Shown: positions 33,726-45,680 of the stretch, one piece after another | How positions within the stretch are numbered: position 1 is the stretch's first letter | Layout: each line of letters begins with the position of its first letter | Assembly (NCBI GenBank): GCA_951799405.1 | Contig: OX637353.1 | Span: 6,076,001-6,140,000 of the forward strand | From: Agapetus fuscipes | Taxonomy: Eukaryota; Arthropoda; Insecta; Trichoptera; Glossosomatidae | Length of the DNA: 64,000 nucleotides | Reading direction: 5' to 3' | The notes under the pieces: generated by a model | Seen by the model: only the letters and a program-made list of their open reading frames with translations | Told to the model about the DNA's origin: nothing | The model's database searches: none | Made by a program: the position numbers and the translations under genes

Positions 33726-35579
33726 TTTTATTTTATTTTTATCCAATATAAACGCAATATGGGAATCATGGGGCATTATATATTTCTATGCCATTATAAT
33801 TACATAATTTACTTATAATCTCGCCTTATGAAAATTTGGACTGGAACTGTGCTTTCTCAATACTCGAACTAAACTTCAATATTCCAGCTGGGTCTTGAGT
33901 TTTTAACTAAAACTGAAGACCCAGCACATGCTTCACTTGTTCACTAAGAAGGCATCGCTTTTTTGAGTCCTTGGACTTAATGAACTTTAACGCCTTTATG
34001 TTTTTTTAGTTGTCGTATTAAACCTAAGACCCCGCTTTAAACTAGGTACTCTCTGTATTACAAATTTGATATTGATCCGGGCTTAAAATAAAAAGTTTTT
34101 AATGAAAAGGGGAAGAATATTATTACGTTTCCAGTTGCTTATTCAAAAGCGGTGATATGATTCAGTAAATTAAATTTATCTTAAAAAATCAATCAAAAAT
34201 GATAACATCTTGTGATGCACCTAGACTTACGAGTATCATGATCTGACTCATTTTATGATCAGAGTGCAACATCCAGGTACTTAAAGAGATAGAGAAATCA
34301 AATTACAGAGAGAATCGCCATTACTTGTCGGTATTTGTTCACTGGCTTTTGCTACTTTGCTCATTTTGCGATCGGAATGAAATTAATTTACCAGGATTAC
34401 TACGGTGAGCGTTTAGGTCTGTCGGTTTTTTGCGATTATGAAACGCCACAACGAGGAAGATAATTTCTAATAAAAGATCGATAAAAGCACTTAAGCTGTA
34501 ATCATTAGAAGCGCGGCAAACAAAACAACATTGTTATCTTGTGTTATCGAACAAGTGAAATGGTTTGCTTTTAGTTTGGTAACTTGTTTTTGGTTTGTTG
34601 GAAAATTTAAAGTCATTCTATAATTGAACCATAGTTAACGTTATGTTATACACAATTATGTACTTACACTAAAATGCAGTAGGTATTTTTTTTTTAGTTG
34701 GTAAACAAAGCGAGTATAATCTTAAGACAAAATTTATCATCCACACAAAATAAAACAAGTTCAAGATACTCGTAGGAAAAGCAAGTTTCTTGTTATCATC
34801 AATTAGAAAATTATTGGTTCAAAAAGTATACTTAATTTTTCACTGTATGCCAGTCCTTAGGTACTTAAGAACGTGCTTTACAATATGTTTCATTTTAATT
34901 GAAATGCAGTATAATTTATGAATTACGTGGGATTAATTTTTAAGTATAAAGCACAACTCCCTCTTTTCTTAATTTTACTCAAGCAGATATCAGTACCTAG
35001 GTACTTGTTATACACGTATGTACACATATGCATATTCATAGATATTGCAATATCATTTATTTTAAAGACTCGATTCATATTTTGCCTTTCCCTGAAATAG
35101 ACATTGATAACATAAGAAAATGTAATACATTTTCCAAAATAAATTCCATCTTCATTTTGAATGTTTGTCTGCATATAATTGAAAGAATCGATACACAAGT
35201 TTCGAAAAAAACAACATTCAACCACATTTCATAATTTACTCACAGAGGCCAAAAAATACAGGATAAAATATCCGATAATGCCCGCCCACAAGTCATCTCA
35301 AAATCAGAGTAGTTTTTGTGCGAAATATTGCATTGGCAAAACAAGTCATTGCTTCTCTACCATAAAGCGATGGGGCCCACGGTTAAACATGCAAATTTTG
35401 TTTATTAGTGCAGAATAATGATATAGTGATTTCATTATGATTCTCGAGGCTTCCTCATACCGACAACTGTCGGCAATAGCTCTTCTGCTGATGAAAGAAT
35501 ATTCACCATTAATACTGTTCACAAGATGAAATTATTTTAAGGATCTGTAAAAAAACATGTTCTGGGGCAAACTGCACTT

Positions 35580-35760
35580 CAATAAAGAAAAGAGAGAAAA
35601 TCTGGTTAGGATAGGTAGTGTGAAAGGAAAAAGAGGTAAGGGACGACCGAGAAAAGTATGGAGTGATCAGATTGAGGAGATTGTGAAAGAATAGGAAATA
35701 CAAAGCGAGCGTAAAAGAAGAAAATGCTGCAGAGGTTCTGGCCACTACTAGCGGAATGAC
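35580..35760 (+). pseudogene. LINE ORF2 C-terminal remnant
   Basis: The plus frame reads RIGSVKGKRGKGRPRKVW then SDQIEEIVKE and a stop. The GRPRKVW block and its continuation match the other LINE ends in the window. Broken. Confidence 0.5.
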
Positions 35761-36716
35761 GACAGAGTGACAGTTACAGGATTCAAGTGAATCTTTGATG
35801 AAATAGTACATATTATGCTTATAACACCTAACTACGAGTATATACCACAGACTCTTGTAGACCCTAGTATACAATAAAAGATCTACGGTTTTCAAGAAAA
35901 GTGGAGGGCTTACATGCCGGGACAAGCTCCATTAGTCGCGACAATAAGTAGGTTCAGAAAAATAGTTTTATACTGGCTAATAAAAAACAGTTGCGATAAT
36001 GGACCCAAAGGGGCGCAGAATAATGTGAAGACTCAGATTAAAGGGGTTGTGGTGCGGACGGGATTATGGGACTGGAGGAGAAGGCGTTGGACAGACAGCG
36101 ATGACTTCGGTTAATCTAGGAGGCCAATATTCACCCATATTGTCGTGCCATTGATGAAAATTATAATAAAAATCTGGTCCAACGTCAAAAATATTCCTAA
36201 ACGTCAGATTGTATTCAAGCTATATTAAAGATAACCAAGTAATATTTATAAAATCTGACCAGTATTAGGAGCTTATAGGAATTGCCACAGATAGGGAGGA
36301 ATGTTGAAAATATTTATGAATATTCCTGCAAGCCAATTTTAGGATAGTGGCAGAAGAAGAGGATATGACATCTTCTTGATATAGGTTTTTCGTCTTCACA
36401 CTTTGTGTGAGCACCTGTCAACGAAAAATCTAAATGATTAGCCAAGTTATTGATATTGCTGTGTCACCAATGTTCGCGTTTAATATTCAGATATTCATTT
36501 TATTGGCAGCTGCTTCCTGATCTTTGTTTATCGGCCACCGTTGCCGAAAATATTTCAATTTGATGCAACGTTCCATCTGAGTGAACAACAAAAATGTCTT
36601 CAATTATTTATTTATGAAAAGTCATAATTATCAGCATCGTCGTAGACATTTTTTTTGGTTACGCTATGAAATAATTATATGATGTTCTCATTACTTAATT
36701 CAAATGTAGAAATACA

Positions 36717-36718
<2 letters not shown>

Positions 36719-36744
<26 letters not shown>
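36719..36744. repeat. Poly-T run
   Basis: About 25 T on the plus strand, perhaps the A tail of a minus-strand retroposon, but no body was recognised beside it. Confidence 0.5.
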
Positions 36745-36747
<3 letters not shown>

Positions 36748-37584
36748 TTGTAGCAAAATAATGCTAATTTAAACAATTTGATTTGGGTACCCAGACATTT
36801 TTTGATTAAAAATTTGTAACAAAATATTTACGTTTATAATAGTAAAATAAGAACAAAAAAACCTATCAAATTTGTATGAAGAAATACAAGAATAACCAAA
36901 AACTAAATATTTATTCACTAACTTGTCATTTATTATCAAATTAAATTAGAATATGTTACAAAATCTTAATTTTTTTTAACCCGACACTATATCCGAGCGG
37001 TTAAGAGAGCTCTTACTAAAAACTGTCCGTTGTTTTTAAAAGTATGTTTCTTATACTTTATGGTCTTAGTAAAAGAGTGACATTAATAAATAGAAATCTT
37101 GAAGTGAAAATTCGTTATAAATATTATCTATACTTAAAAAATGGCGCCACAAAAAATATTTAAAAGAACACGTTATTTTCACATATTTTTCGTTTTATTT
37201 TGTTGCTTTCTATTTTGGAAATATTTTTTTATGTATAATTATAGAATGATACAATGTCTAGAAACCGTACGAAAATTTATAACAGTTTTCGAGATAATAT
37301 GAAAAAACTGTTTTTATGAATTAAATAAATTCATTAGTTTCCGTTTTTTTTTAGATGTATATTTTAAGCTTTTATTTCCTCGAGCGTTGTTACACCATTA
37401 TCAAGAGAACAACATTTAATATGGTAGAAAAATTCAAGAAATAGAATGTGCTAACAAAAATATACGAAGGTAGTGTCGAAAATCTCTAAAAATGCGGAAA
37501 ACTTAATACTTTTCAGTTCATAATACTATTTTTCTTGGTCTTGATTGTTAATCTCATTACTTTATTGAAAATTTATAAAACAAT

Positions 37585-37815
37585 ACCGGTCCGTCGTCTA
37601 ATGGTTGAAACGTGGTTGAAACGCTTCGATCTCGTAATTGAAAGGCCATGGGTTCGATTCCACGCGGAGCCCAAAAAACTGCTAAGTTTCCAATTTATGA
37701 TTTCCGATGGGTTGAAAAAATCATCTGACTTTACTAAAGACCAGTCACAAATAGATACATCCAGCCTTAAAGTTACTGGGTCTTGCTTCAGAATTAGCGC
37801 TTTCTATAGCGACGA
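37585..37815 (+). mobile_element. tRNA-derived SINE, 3'-truncated
   Basis: Head ACCGGTCCGTCGTCTAATGG with an internal near-duplication (GGTTGAAACG twice), box B GGTTCGATTCC, body up to the TATAGCGACGACC segment, then lost. Confidence 0.6.
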
Positions 37816-38902
37816 CCTTTTTTAGGTTTTTTTTTAATTTTATGAGATTGCAAAATAAATGTTAAGAATGCGAATTCTAAAACACACCCACATGTGACCT
37901 TAATTTTTTTAGATTAGTTTTTTGCTTTAGTCATTGTTATTTCTTGTTGACAAAATATATTCATGATGCTAGTATTATTTCTCACCTTGAATAATAAATG
38001 TTTTTTTTTTATATTTTGTGTAGTCAGTAATTTTTCTTTTATTATAAAACAGTGAAATAAATATTTTATTATAAATAAACGAGAATTGAATTAATTATTT
38101 ATTTTTCAAAAATGCATTCGAGAATTTGAACTCTCGAAAATGCTTATGCTTCTCCTCGTACATGCTTACATGAAAATGCTTATACATGCTTACTTCCTTT
38201 AAGATCAATCATTTACCCTTTTTTGAAATGAAACCACATGAAAATCATTTTTTAGATTGGATATCATTTTTCAACGTATTTTCTGATCAATTCTTAAAAC
38301 TGTTCAATTGTTCGGTACTATCTGTAATGGATTTCAGACAAACAAAATAACTTTTTTATTTACTTTAGTACCTACCTATTTATTTTTATCAATAACTTTA
38401 AAAATAAGTAGGTACTATGCATTTATGTATTAGCTGTATGGTACACGCAAGAAAATGCATAAATAATAATATGTAATAGGGTTTTCATGATCAGGTAAAG
38501 TCGTAAAGATAACACATATTGGAAATGAACGTGTTCTAAACAATACACACTTCCAATACCTAATGAAATACTATCACTAACGTATACAGAGAACAAATAA
38601 TTTGAGCTATGTTTGCACATTATTAATTATTATTATTTAAGTGATTTTCCATATTTCTCTTGGGTAAGAATAAATGCTTACTGTGGAATTAAAGAGAATT
38701 ACCATAACTAACTAGTCATTTGTGAATAGCAGCTGTTAAAAAATAAATGTTTTCAAATGTAATAACATTCATTTTATATCATAATATGGAATCTAATACC
38801 ATATTTTCAAGTAAAGATCGGCAAATGAGAAAAAATGTCCATTAGTATATTTTATAAAATATCAAAAAAAATATCCCTTTTTTTCTACAATAACGATTTA
38901 AT

Positions 38903-39230
38903 CAGTGGCTCCCAACCCGGGGCGATTTGAGATCTTGGGAGGCAAAAATAACGCAAGGGGCGATAGTCAAAATGAAAACTTTACCTCTACTCTTTACCGA
39001 CAAACTTAAAAAAAAAAAAAACTGAAAAAGCGATTCTACTCCCCTCCCTCACCCCATCAACGATTTTCATTTACAGTACTAGTTCACACCAACAAGTGGC
39101 TTAGGAATTTTTTCAAGAAAGCCTTGCCAAGAATTGTTTTATTTAGTTTACAAGATTTTATTTTATGTAGATACCTATTTATACTGTCCTAATATGTTTA
39201 CCTTTTAAAGTTGGGAATTAGATTGAAATA
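38903..39230. mobile_element. Possible hAT-like non-autonomous element
   Basis: CAGTGGCTCCCAACCCGGGG at 38903 has the look of a hAT terminal inverted repeat. A degenerate partner (GTTGGGAATTAG) may lie near 39215. Only the left end is convincing. Confidence 0.25.
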
Positions 39231-39625
39231 GTCACAAAGAAGAAATATCATATTATTATCTAAAATAATTATTCATGAAAAATTGCTGACATAGAGATAT
39301 CTACGCCATCTAGTGGTGAACAAGACAAACAAAATGTTGGCTTGCTGCCATTTTATGATACATTAAATTTAAAAAAAAATGAACGATAAAAAGGCATGAA
39401 GAAGATTGAAGGAAAGGAGTAGAGTGAGAAAGACTGAAAATGAAGGAATAAAAGTTGAGTATTCATGCAATGTTTATGTATGTACTTGTGATGTAGGAGT
39501 GTTAACCTGAAATAACGTTTAAAATAAAAAAGAAGGATCTTTCTTTGAAAATAGGTTTTTTCTCACCAACTTTTTTCAGTAATGACGTAATGTAAATATG
39601 TAATGTGCAAATAAGAATATTATTC

Positions 39626-39878
39626 CTTGACTTACAGGTTGGTATGAGGCTGACCACCCATACTGTAAAAAATGGTTCACTTTGCCAATGTCACCCCTGT
39701 TTCAGGGAATGTCGGCAAGAGTTGCAGGGCTTATGTTCATTTGAGGTTTGGATTTTATTTGTAAGTACACAATCAGCATTTGTAAGCGCGAACTACACGT
39801 GTTTGTTTGTGGGCATACATCTGAGAGCTTTGAATGAATATATCCTTGCAACTTAGATTATAGATTATAGATTATAGA
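39626..39878 (+). repeat. 250-bp repeat, full copy
   Basis: From CCTTGACTTACAGG to the tail GATTATAGATTATAGATTAT, ending 14 bp before the splice donor of the host exon at 39892. Confidence 0.85.
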
Positions 39879-39891
39879 TATGAAAACTTAC

Positions 39892-40242
39892 TTGAGAAGC
39901 AAACACAGATGAGGTAGTTTTTATTTCTTCACTGCCCTTGTTGAATCTTTCACACGATGGTTGACGAGGCGCAGACAGCCTCTCTGATACATCTTGCCGC
40001 ACCTCTACTCCATCTCTTCCCGGGGTGCAGTCGCGGGATGGACTATTATCCCAACTTCCAGGGTTCGAGTCCCCGTTTGTGGCATTATCATTGTTGCTAG
40101 AAAACATCTTCTTGTGCGCTCTCTTGAATTCGTCCATCAGGGCATCGTGTTTTTGTTTCTTTTCGTTGTCCACACCTTTTAATACTTTGTTCTTTCTCAT
40201 TTCTTCAATTTGGTTCACGTCGAAGTTTGAATTTTTCAGCCG
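39892..40242 (-). CDS. Harmonin-like scaffold, charged helix exon
   Basis: 351 nt, phase 0 at both ends, with an acceptor TTTTTCAG and a GTAAGT donor. The first 45 residues form a charged, probably helical segment (NQIEEMRKNKVLKGV, KKQKHDALMDEFKRAHKK). This is where harmonin has a coiled coil after PDZ2. The remainder is acidic, Ser/Asn-rich and disordered (DNATNGDSNPGSWDNSP). It may serve in dimer formation or partner binding; that is inferred from position. A full copy of the 250-bp repeat lies in the following intron almost touching the donor. Confidence 0.88.
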
Positions 40243-40522
40243 CTGAAAAATGAAAAAAATAGTGTATTTGTATAACTGCATTACATGAAAATTATTTCTA
40301 ATTTTTTTAACCTTATAGAATTAATTTCGAATATTTATTTCAATACTATATTCATTTTTAAAAATAAAACTTAAGCTTTTTATCTCTACGAAAAACTATT
40401 CAATGCTTTTTCTTTGTAAGTTAGTTTTCTCCTTATTTTTCGGTTTTTTTGTTGTCTTGTAACTCCCTATTTAATTCCCTAATTTAAGACAAAATAAAAA
40501 GATAAAATACATGAACAATCAC

Positions 40523-41048
40523 CTCTGATCTCTTTTGGAACTCCAATGAAATAGCATTAGACAAACTGCTCCCCGTACTGTTACTGAGGCTCACATTGCA
40601 ATCAACAGATGGCGCTTTCCTCAAGCAAGGCTTGTTCTCTTCACTCTGACAATCAATACTTGTGACATTCTCTCTTCCAAAGCTCTTGGTCTCCCCTTCA
40701 CTTCTGTGGACATCCACCACAACAGTCTTCTTGTCCACATGTGAAGTATTACTAGTAAATTTACTGGGCCCGTTGTATATACTGTCTTCCACTGTTGAAA
40801 CTACGTAGTTGCTCTGAATGGTTGTCCCTTTCTCTGACAGGTTGATGATGGTGCAGTTCTGGATGAGGGATTTGTCCTTGTTAGAGGTCATTGTGGAGTA
40901 GGTGGTTTTGTGCACGCTGGATTGTATGTCGCTGTAGGAATAATTGGACTCTGATTCACTTTCCTTGATGGAGTTTTCTCTCTCCCATTCAAAGTTCCGG
41001 TGATCCCATGGTTTCCGTTTGTAGCGTCCATTGTCTATTTGGCTAAGT
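40523..41048 (-). CDS. Harmonin-like scaffold, Ser-rich linker exon
   Basis: 526 nt; the split Arg codon at its start joins the previous exon. It begins RLSQIDNGRYKRKPWDHRNFEWE, the most conserved-looking part (aromatic and basic), then about 140 residues of Ser/Thr/Asn-rich linker with two Cys-containing blocks (VTSIDCQSEE, APSVDCNVSLS). No known domain. Acceptor TTTTCCAG, donor GTGATT. The length and composition suggest a flexible spacer between PDZ2 and the helix. Confidence 0.87.
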
Positions 41049-41463
41049 CTGGAAAACAACAAATTATATCAGTACCTATTTAAGCACGTTTTAATTTATT
41101 CATAATCACATTAACTTATCTACTCACACACAAAAAAAAATGTATCCAAGAAAATTTGAAAACCTGACTATATTAAACTTAGGACAACATAGCAATCTCT
41201 GTAACTGTAGAAATTGTGGGAGTAAAAACGATTTCAAAATAATCAGTTTGTATGTAATCTTATTGTCACATAAAATAATTTTGCTAAAGGTAACTATCAC
41301 ATTTTCCATGTAAAGTATATTGCTGAGTGTCTATCTATTTGTTTTAATAATGATATGGGATGTGTGAAAATGTCATTCTTTAGACCTCTCTTGATTTAGC
41401 TATACTTCATAGACGTAATGTCTGAATTGCTTTTGAAACTTTTACTCCATATTATTTCCCCAC

Positions 41464-41657
41464 CTGTCTTCCAGATCCATGGTCTCCTCCTTGACTATGG
41501 ACAGCCGCTTGTGATCAGCGCTGCTTGGACTCTGGTCTCCTGTATTGCTGGATGCAGAGCTGTTATACCCGCTGGACTCTCCAGGGAAGAGATCCAGTCC
41601 TGCTCCAGCTCGCACCCACAGGTCTAGGCGGCGCGCCTGCTTCATCAAGGATACAGC
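41464..41657 (-). CDS. Harmonin-like scaffold, end of PDZ2 and acidic linker
   Basis: 194 nt, starts in phase 0 with AVSLMKQARRLDLWVRAGAG, which is the last helix and strand of PDZ2. LDLFPGESSGYNSSAS follows, a block that matches the position of harmonin's AAGRELF after PDZ2, and then an acidic Ser-rich linker (KEETMDLED). Acceptor TTCTCCAG, donor GTGGGG. The borders are set by the match to the PDZ fold. Confidence 0.9.
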
Positions 41658-41699
41658 CTGGAGAACAGAAAATATTATTATAATTTTATTCTTGTCCAA

Positions 41700-41710
41700 A
41701 ACACTGAGTG

Positions 41711-41743
<33 letters not shown>

Positions 41744-41750
41744 AACTCAA
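41700..41750. repeat. ATG/ATC trinucleotide run in an intron
   Basis: About nine GAT repeats on the plus strand between the exon at 41657 and the next exon upstream. Confidence 0.8.
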
Positions 41751-42060
41751 TATAGCGCCGATTCGTAAAGATTGACACTTCAGGGTGCTTGCTGTGCTAC
41801 CGTGGCGAAGTAGTGGGTCTTGTGAGTTTGGGTGAATATTTCTTACTGTTTGGTACAAGTAAGAATATTTAATGCAGAACATTTAAAATTTAAACAAAAA
41901 ATCATTTTCAAGGCAGATTAGTCATCACTTTCAGGCACTCTGAGTTAGCAGTTCTCCGGGAATTTTTCACATATGAGCACCCATGTTTTAAAGATGATTG
42001 AAACTGATTCGGATAATTATATTATAGTTAATTTTAGGTTATTAATTGGATAAGACATAC

Positions 42061-42205
42061 ATCACTGAACTGGATCTCCCTGAAGTCAATTCCATTACAT
42101 TGCATGATTTGGTCTCCAGGCCTCAGACCTGATTCTCTAGCGATGCCGTTCTCCTTGGTGAACTGGACAAATATGCCGGGACGCCAGTCAGGGCCTTTAC
42201 ATATC
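42061..42205 (-). CDS. Harmonin-like scaffold, PDZ2 core
   Basis: 145 nt. With the GG carried over from the previous exon it completes GI, then CKGPDWRPGIFVQF, ENGIARESGLRPGDQIMQCN and GIDFREIQFSD. This is the central PDZ fold with the GLxxGDxIxxxNG signature. The region pairs with harmonin PDZ2 (GPxxKPGIF...GLEIGDQIVEVNGVDF) as recalled. PDZ domains bind C-terminal peptides of membrane or scaffold partners; in vertebrates these are stereocilia and microvillus adhesion proteins. Acceptor TTTCAG, donor GTATGT, phase 0 at the end. Confidence 0.93.
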
Positions 42206-43032
42206 CTGAAACATTTCACAATCATGTTTTATTCAGAAAACAGTGAAATAGTAACTATCTATCATCTCAAGGGTTTTACTCTCCATTCACTTAAACAAGC
42301 AGGTATTCGTACGTTCACACAGATAGAACAAATGAACTGAATAAAGTATACGTTATGCTCTTTCATCCATAACCTATCCTTGAATTAGTACTTACATGGC
42401 AAAGTTAAACAACGTGGTGCATTGTAGGTGGTCAACCTCACACAACGTGTGCGAAAACGGTTTAAAGATCTTAATAATTGAACCTAAAATAACGTAGGTA
42501 TCAAGAAAATCTCAAGGGTGATTATGTATTAAATAAACACAAAAATTAAAATCACTCAATCACCTCAGAATTTGGTAATATTTTCTAATCAGAATTGTTC
42601 TTACAGAGATCAAGAAAAATCATTATTCCCCAAATATCTCAAACAGTTTAAAAACTACATTTTTTTGTAAAGTTTCTAAAAAATTTTGAGATTATAATTT
42701 CAAAAAAAATGAGCTATAGGGGGGACGGTTTTTCTTTTAATTTCTAGAAGGACGATATTTATACAGAATTTAATTAAATTCTGTGAAAAAGTGGTGAGGT
42801 TTACACCCTGCGCTGTGTTGACTTGATTTGGAATGAACCTCAAAGCAGTGTGGCTGGATAAAAAAGCAATGGAGACTGTCAGTAGAAGGCGTTTGATAAA
42901 CAATGCTGGCAGCTGTTGACGATAGGAGCCAAGCGTCTCCGAGGATCGCCATGTTTTTGATTGCAATGATATTTTATTATTTTTTTATTATGCACAACAG
43001 GTTACCCTAATTACAGTGCACCTTCACAGCTA
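42206..43032. other. Intron sequence, nothing firm
   Basis: AT-rich. No family recognised, and no usable exon between PDZ2 exons. Confidence 0.5.
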
Positions 43033-43365
43033 TCAACATGCTGGGAGGAACTCTATTGCTATTTTTTTAAATCTCAATAAATTACAATAAAAAATGTCTA
43101 TACTCCGAGTCACAACATCAGTACGGATTTTCGGTGCATGCAATAAATCATGTCCTCGACCTCGGGTGTAGTCGTCAGGCACATACAACCTATAGCCCTC
43201 CAACAGGGTGGGAACTAAGCCGTTGATGACCTTATGAGAGAGCACCTTATGGCTTTTGAATCCAGTTTCCCGAAGTAGCTTCTCATGATGCATGAATTGT
43301 GTATAATTTCCACGCAGCCTCATGAGGAGATATGTAGCTGAGAAACTTTTTTTGGACTTATTCAA
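43033..43365 (-). pseudogene. LINE ORF2 C-terminal remnant
   Basis: 110 minus-strand codons, including YRLYVPDDYTRGRGHDLLHA and PKIRTDVVTRSIDIFY. This resembles the C-terminal region of Jockey/CR1-type ORF2 proteins (VPD-YTR-RGH, then P-IRT). No RT remains. It lies in the same orientation as the gene. Confidence 0.6.
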
Positions 43366-43643
43366 TCATATCTCGATGGAAAATATATACCAGTACCCTG
43401 AGTACGAGTTGCAAAATTGAGTAAAGTTTACGGAAAGTATTAAAGAATGGTTTTCCCCAAAATCTGATGTTTTTCTTTGTTTGAACTTAATTTTCTTCAT
43501 CACTGTAACTCTTTTGCTAAGACCATAAAGTGTAAGAAACAAAAACGGCAGATATGGGGAAAATCACTCTTCAATACTTTCCGTAAACTTAACTTTACTC
43601 AAGTTTTGCAACTCGTACTAAGGGTACAGGCAGCTGTACGCAC

Positions 43644-43799
43644 CCGCATCCCAGCTTCGCCCTTGAAGGCACCAGCAGGGTGAGGCGGATGTCCTTGACT
43701 TCCCTGTTGGTGTTGCTGAGGGGAGGGGAGCCGCGTGCGGCCACGTCGCAGTACACGGGGTCTGCCACCATGCGCCACGTCAAGGGGTCGCAGGACCTC
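43644..43799 (-). CDS. Harmonin-like scaffold, PDZ1-PDZ2 linker and start of PDZ2
   Basis: 156 nt. Following the microexon it reads ERSCDPLTWRMV, in the place of harmonin's DEPLTWQYV. ADPVYCDVAARGSPPLS and then NREVKDIRLTLLVPSRAKLG come next, the first strands and carboxylate-binding loop of PDZ2 (LGCGI takes the place of GLGF). Acceptor TTCTCCAG, donor GTGCGT after TGCGG. The ending GG joins G of the next exon. GC content is higher than its flanks. Confidence 0.93.
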
Positions 43800-43876
43800 C
43801 TGGAGAAGGTAAAACACACAGTCAGGATAAAAGAGCAGCCTGCGAAGAAATCTCACGCAACTCGCAAAAAAAAAAA

Positions 43877-44196
43877 CGTAACTAAGCTACACATATAGTG
43901 TAACTTCTTGCCGCGTTATCCCCGAAGGGGTCGCATGTGGCGAGTTGAACCTATTTATTTTTACAGGTTAGGGGGCCGGCCTTACGCCAACCACTTCACT
44001 TGAAGTGGAGGTTTCCCAGTTCCCGAGAGTGCTGGTACTCATTTCTTGTGAAGGCTGAGTAAGCCTTGCCGGTATTTTATTTTGGGGTTTGAAATAAACA
44101 CCGAAACGGGAAATCATTTCTGACACCCTCGGTGGGATTCGAACCCGAGCTTTCGGCATGGAATGCAAGCACTCTACCACCTGAGCTATCGACCGG
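43877..44196 (-). mobile_element. tRNA-derived SINE, minus strand, subfamily with long insert
   Basis: The tRNA-like part at 44120-44196 (minus strand: TAGCTCAGGTGGTAGAGTGC, box B GGTTCGAATCC) and the end TAAGCTACACATATAG form are separated by a segment (GAAATAAACACCGAAACGGG) that is absent from the dimeric SINEs. Confidence 0.65.
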
Positions 44197-44269
44197 ACAT
44201 CACAGAGATTTATATCTATAAGCTAAGTTGCAAAAATATTTTAACAATTAAAATTGATATTAAAGTCGG

Positions 44270-44500
44270 TGTTATGGCCGAGGGTCAAGTGGCTGATCTT
44301 TCTAGCATATTTGAAATATTATAACACTGGTTCGATCTCCGACTGGGTCCATTGATCATAACTTTGACCCTGGTTCAACAGATGTCTTTGGGTAATTATT
44401 AATTCATTAAAATATACAATAATAAATTATTAATTGATGATTTTAATAGCTGTTGCCAGGCAGAATAGGTTGGTGAATTGTATTCCTCTTCAAAAATCTA
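44270..44500 (+). mobile_element. tRNA-derived SINE, second family
   Basis: Same family as 14366: GTCGGTGTTATGGCCGAGGG, AACTTTGACCCTGGTTCAAC and GGTTGGTGAATTGTATTCCT. Confidence 0.55.
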
Positions 44501-44504
44501 GACA

Positions 44505-44663
44505 CGCATAAGTTCGCGCTTACAAATGCTGCATGTGTACTTACAATTCAAAAACCAAACCTCAAATGAGCATAAGTTTTGCAACTTTTGCCGGCCTTTC
44601 CTGAAACAAGGGTGATCTTGGCAAAGTGAACCATTTTTTACAGCATGAGTGGTCAGCCTCATA
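44505..44663 (-). repeat. 250-bp repeat, minus copy of a decayed head-to-head pair
   Basis: Minus-strand copy with AGTTCGCGCTTACAAATGCT and the GACCACT head, facing the plus copy at 44725. Confidence 0.6.
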
Positions 44664-44724
44664 AGACATTAGGAAATTCTATTTTATGCTGTAGTAACCC
44701 TTCTACTTTTTCATTAAGTTTTAT

Positions 44725-44930
44725 TTAATATCCTGTAAAAGTTGGTCCAATTTTACCAATGTTACGCTTGTTTCAGGGTAAGTCGGCTGGAGTTGCGGGG
44801 TGTTTGCTCATTTGAGGTTTTGGTCTTATTTTGTAAGTAGACATGCTACATGTGTAAGCGCTAACATACACGTGTTTTCTTGTAAGAAGCATTTAATATG
44901 ACTCTTAAATGTTAAAATATCTTTATGCTT
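44725..44930 (+). repeat. 250-bp repeat, plus copy of a decayed head-to-head pair
   Basis: CCAATGTTACGCTTGTTTCA to the GCATTTAATATGACTC segment; the tail is reduced. Confidence 0.55.
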
Positions 44931-45047
44931 GATAAGCCTCAGTAATAGTCATACATACAGCCAAGAGCATTTTAAGAATTAAATAAATACGAACATATCT
45001 TTTTTATTGATTGTAGAGGCATTAACTTTGTAATCGTTCATCATTAA

Positions 45048-45235
45048 TGATAAAAGAAAAACAGTTTTGTTTTCGATTACGTGAGTATATTTTTATATAC
45101 CACAACCGGTTTCGCAAACATCCGTTCGCATCATCCTTTATCCACCTGATGATGCGAACGGATGTTTGCGAAACCGGTTGTGGTATATAAAAATATACTC
45201 ACGTAATCGAAAACAAAACTGTTTTTCTTTTATCA
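45048..45235. repeat. Perfect inverted repeat 1, 88-bp arms, 12-nt loop
   Basis: Left arm 45048-45135, loop CTTTATCCACCT, right arm 45148-45235. Checked base by base by eye: no mismatch. The arms include ACAACCGGTTTCGCAAACAT. Confidence 0.95.
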
Positions 45236-45240
45236 CGAAC

Positions 45241-45505
45241 ATATCGCTGCCCTAGTTCAATACTCAGACATCTTACACAAAGCTAGTTTCGAGAAAATCG
45301 AAAAAGAAGGTTTGTAATCGCTATGATAATTACAGTTAACTTTGTTTTAAAGTCACTTAACGCAACTAAGCTACACATTGTTGCGTTAAGTGACTTTAAA
45401 ACAAAGTTAACTGTAATTATCATAGCGATTACAAACCTTCTTTTTCGATTTTCTCGAAACTAGCTTTGTGTAAGATGTCTGAGTATTGAACTAGGGCAGC
45501 GATAT
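45241..45505. repeat. Perfect inverted repeat 2, 126-bp arms, 13-nt loop
   Basis: Left arm 45241-45366, loop TAAGCTACACATT, right arm 45380-45505. No mismatch seen. The loop and its edges (CGCAAC...GTTGCG) match the terminal motif of the dimeric SINEs. Only five bases separate it from inverted repeat 1. Confidence 0.95.
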
Positions 45506-45680
45506 CTTCTTAATATAATACAATATAATTATATTCTTTATTTTCAATATTTTTATTTTACGTTTTTAGCTGTCCAAATAAAAAAAATATTGGATAAACA
45601 ATACACAACATTTTTTAGGAACATAATATATTGTTCTTTTGTTTTTTATAGAAAATATATTTTTGATAATATTCACTTAC

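Larger units (their letters stand above)
13106..39891 (-). other. 26.8-kb host intron filled with mobile and tandem repeats
   Basis: Bounded by the donor after 39892 and the acceptor before 13105, both phase 0. It holds the satellite, the LINE, many SINEs, the minisatellite and several LINE fragments listed separately. No host exon was recognised in it. Stretches with nothing recognised include 13106-14365, 15646-16540, 27400-28230, 28840-30765, 33730-35550, 36120-36960 and 37830-38900. Confidence 0.7.

Noticed and set aside
43595..43856. Two overlapping minus-strand frames across the exon at 43644-43799
   Set aside because: Only the frame with PLTWRMV and the PDZ2 start fits the phases of the neighbouring exons.
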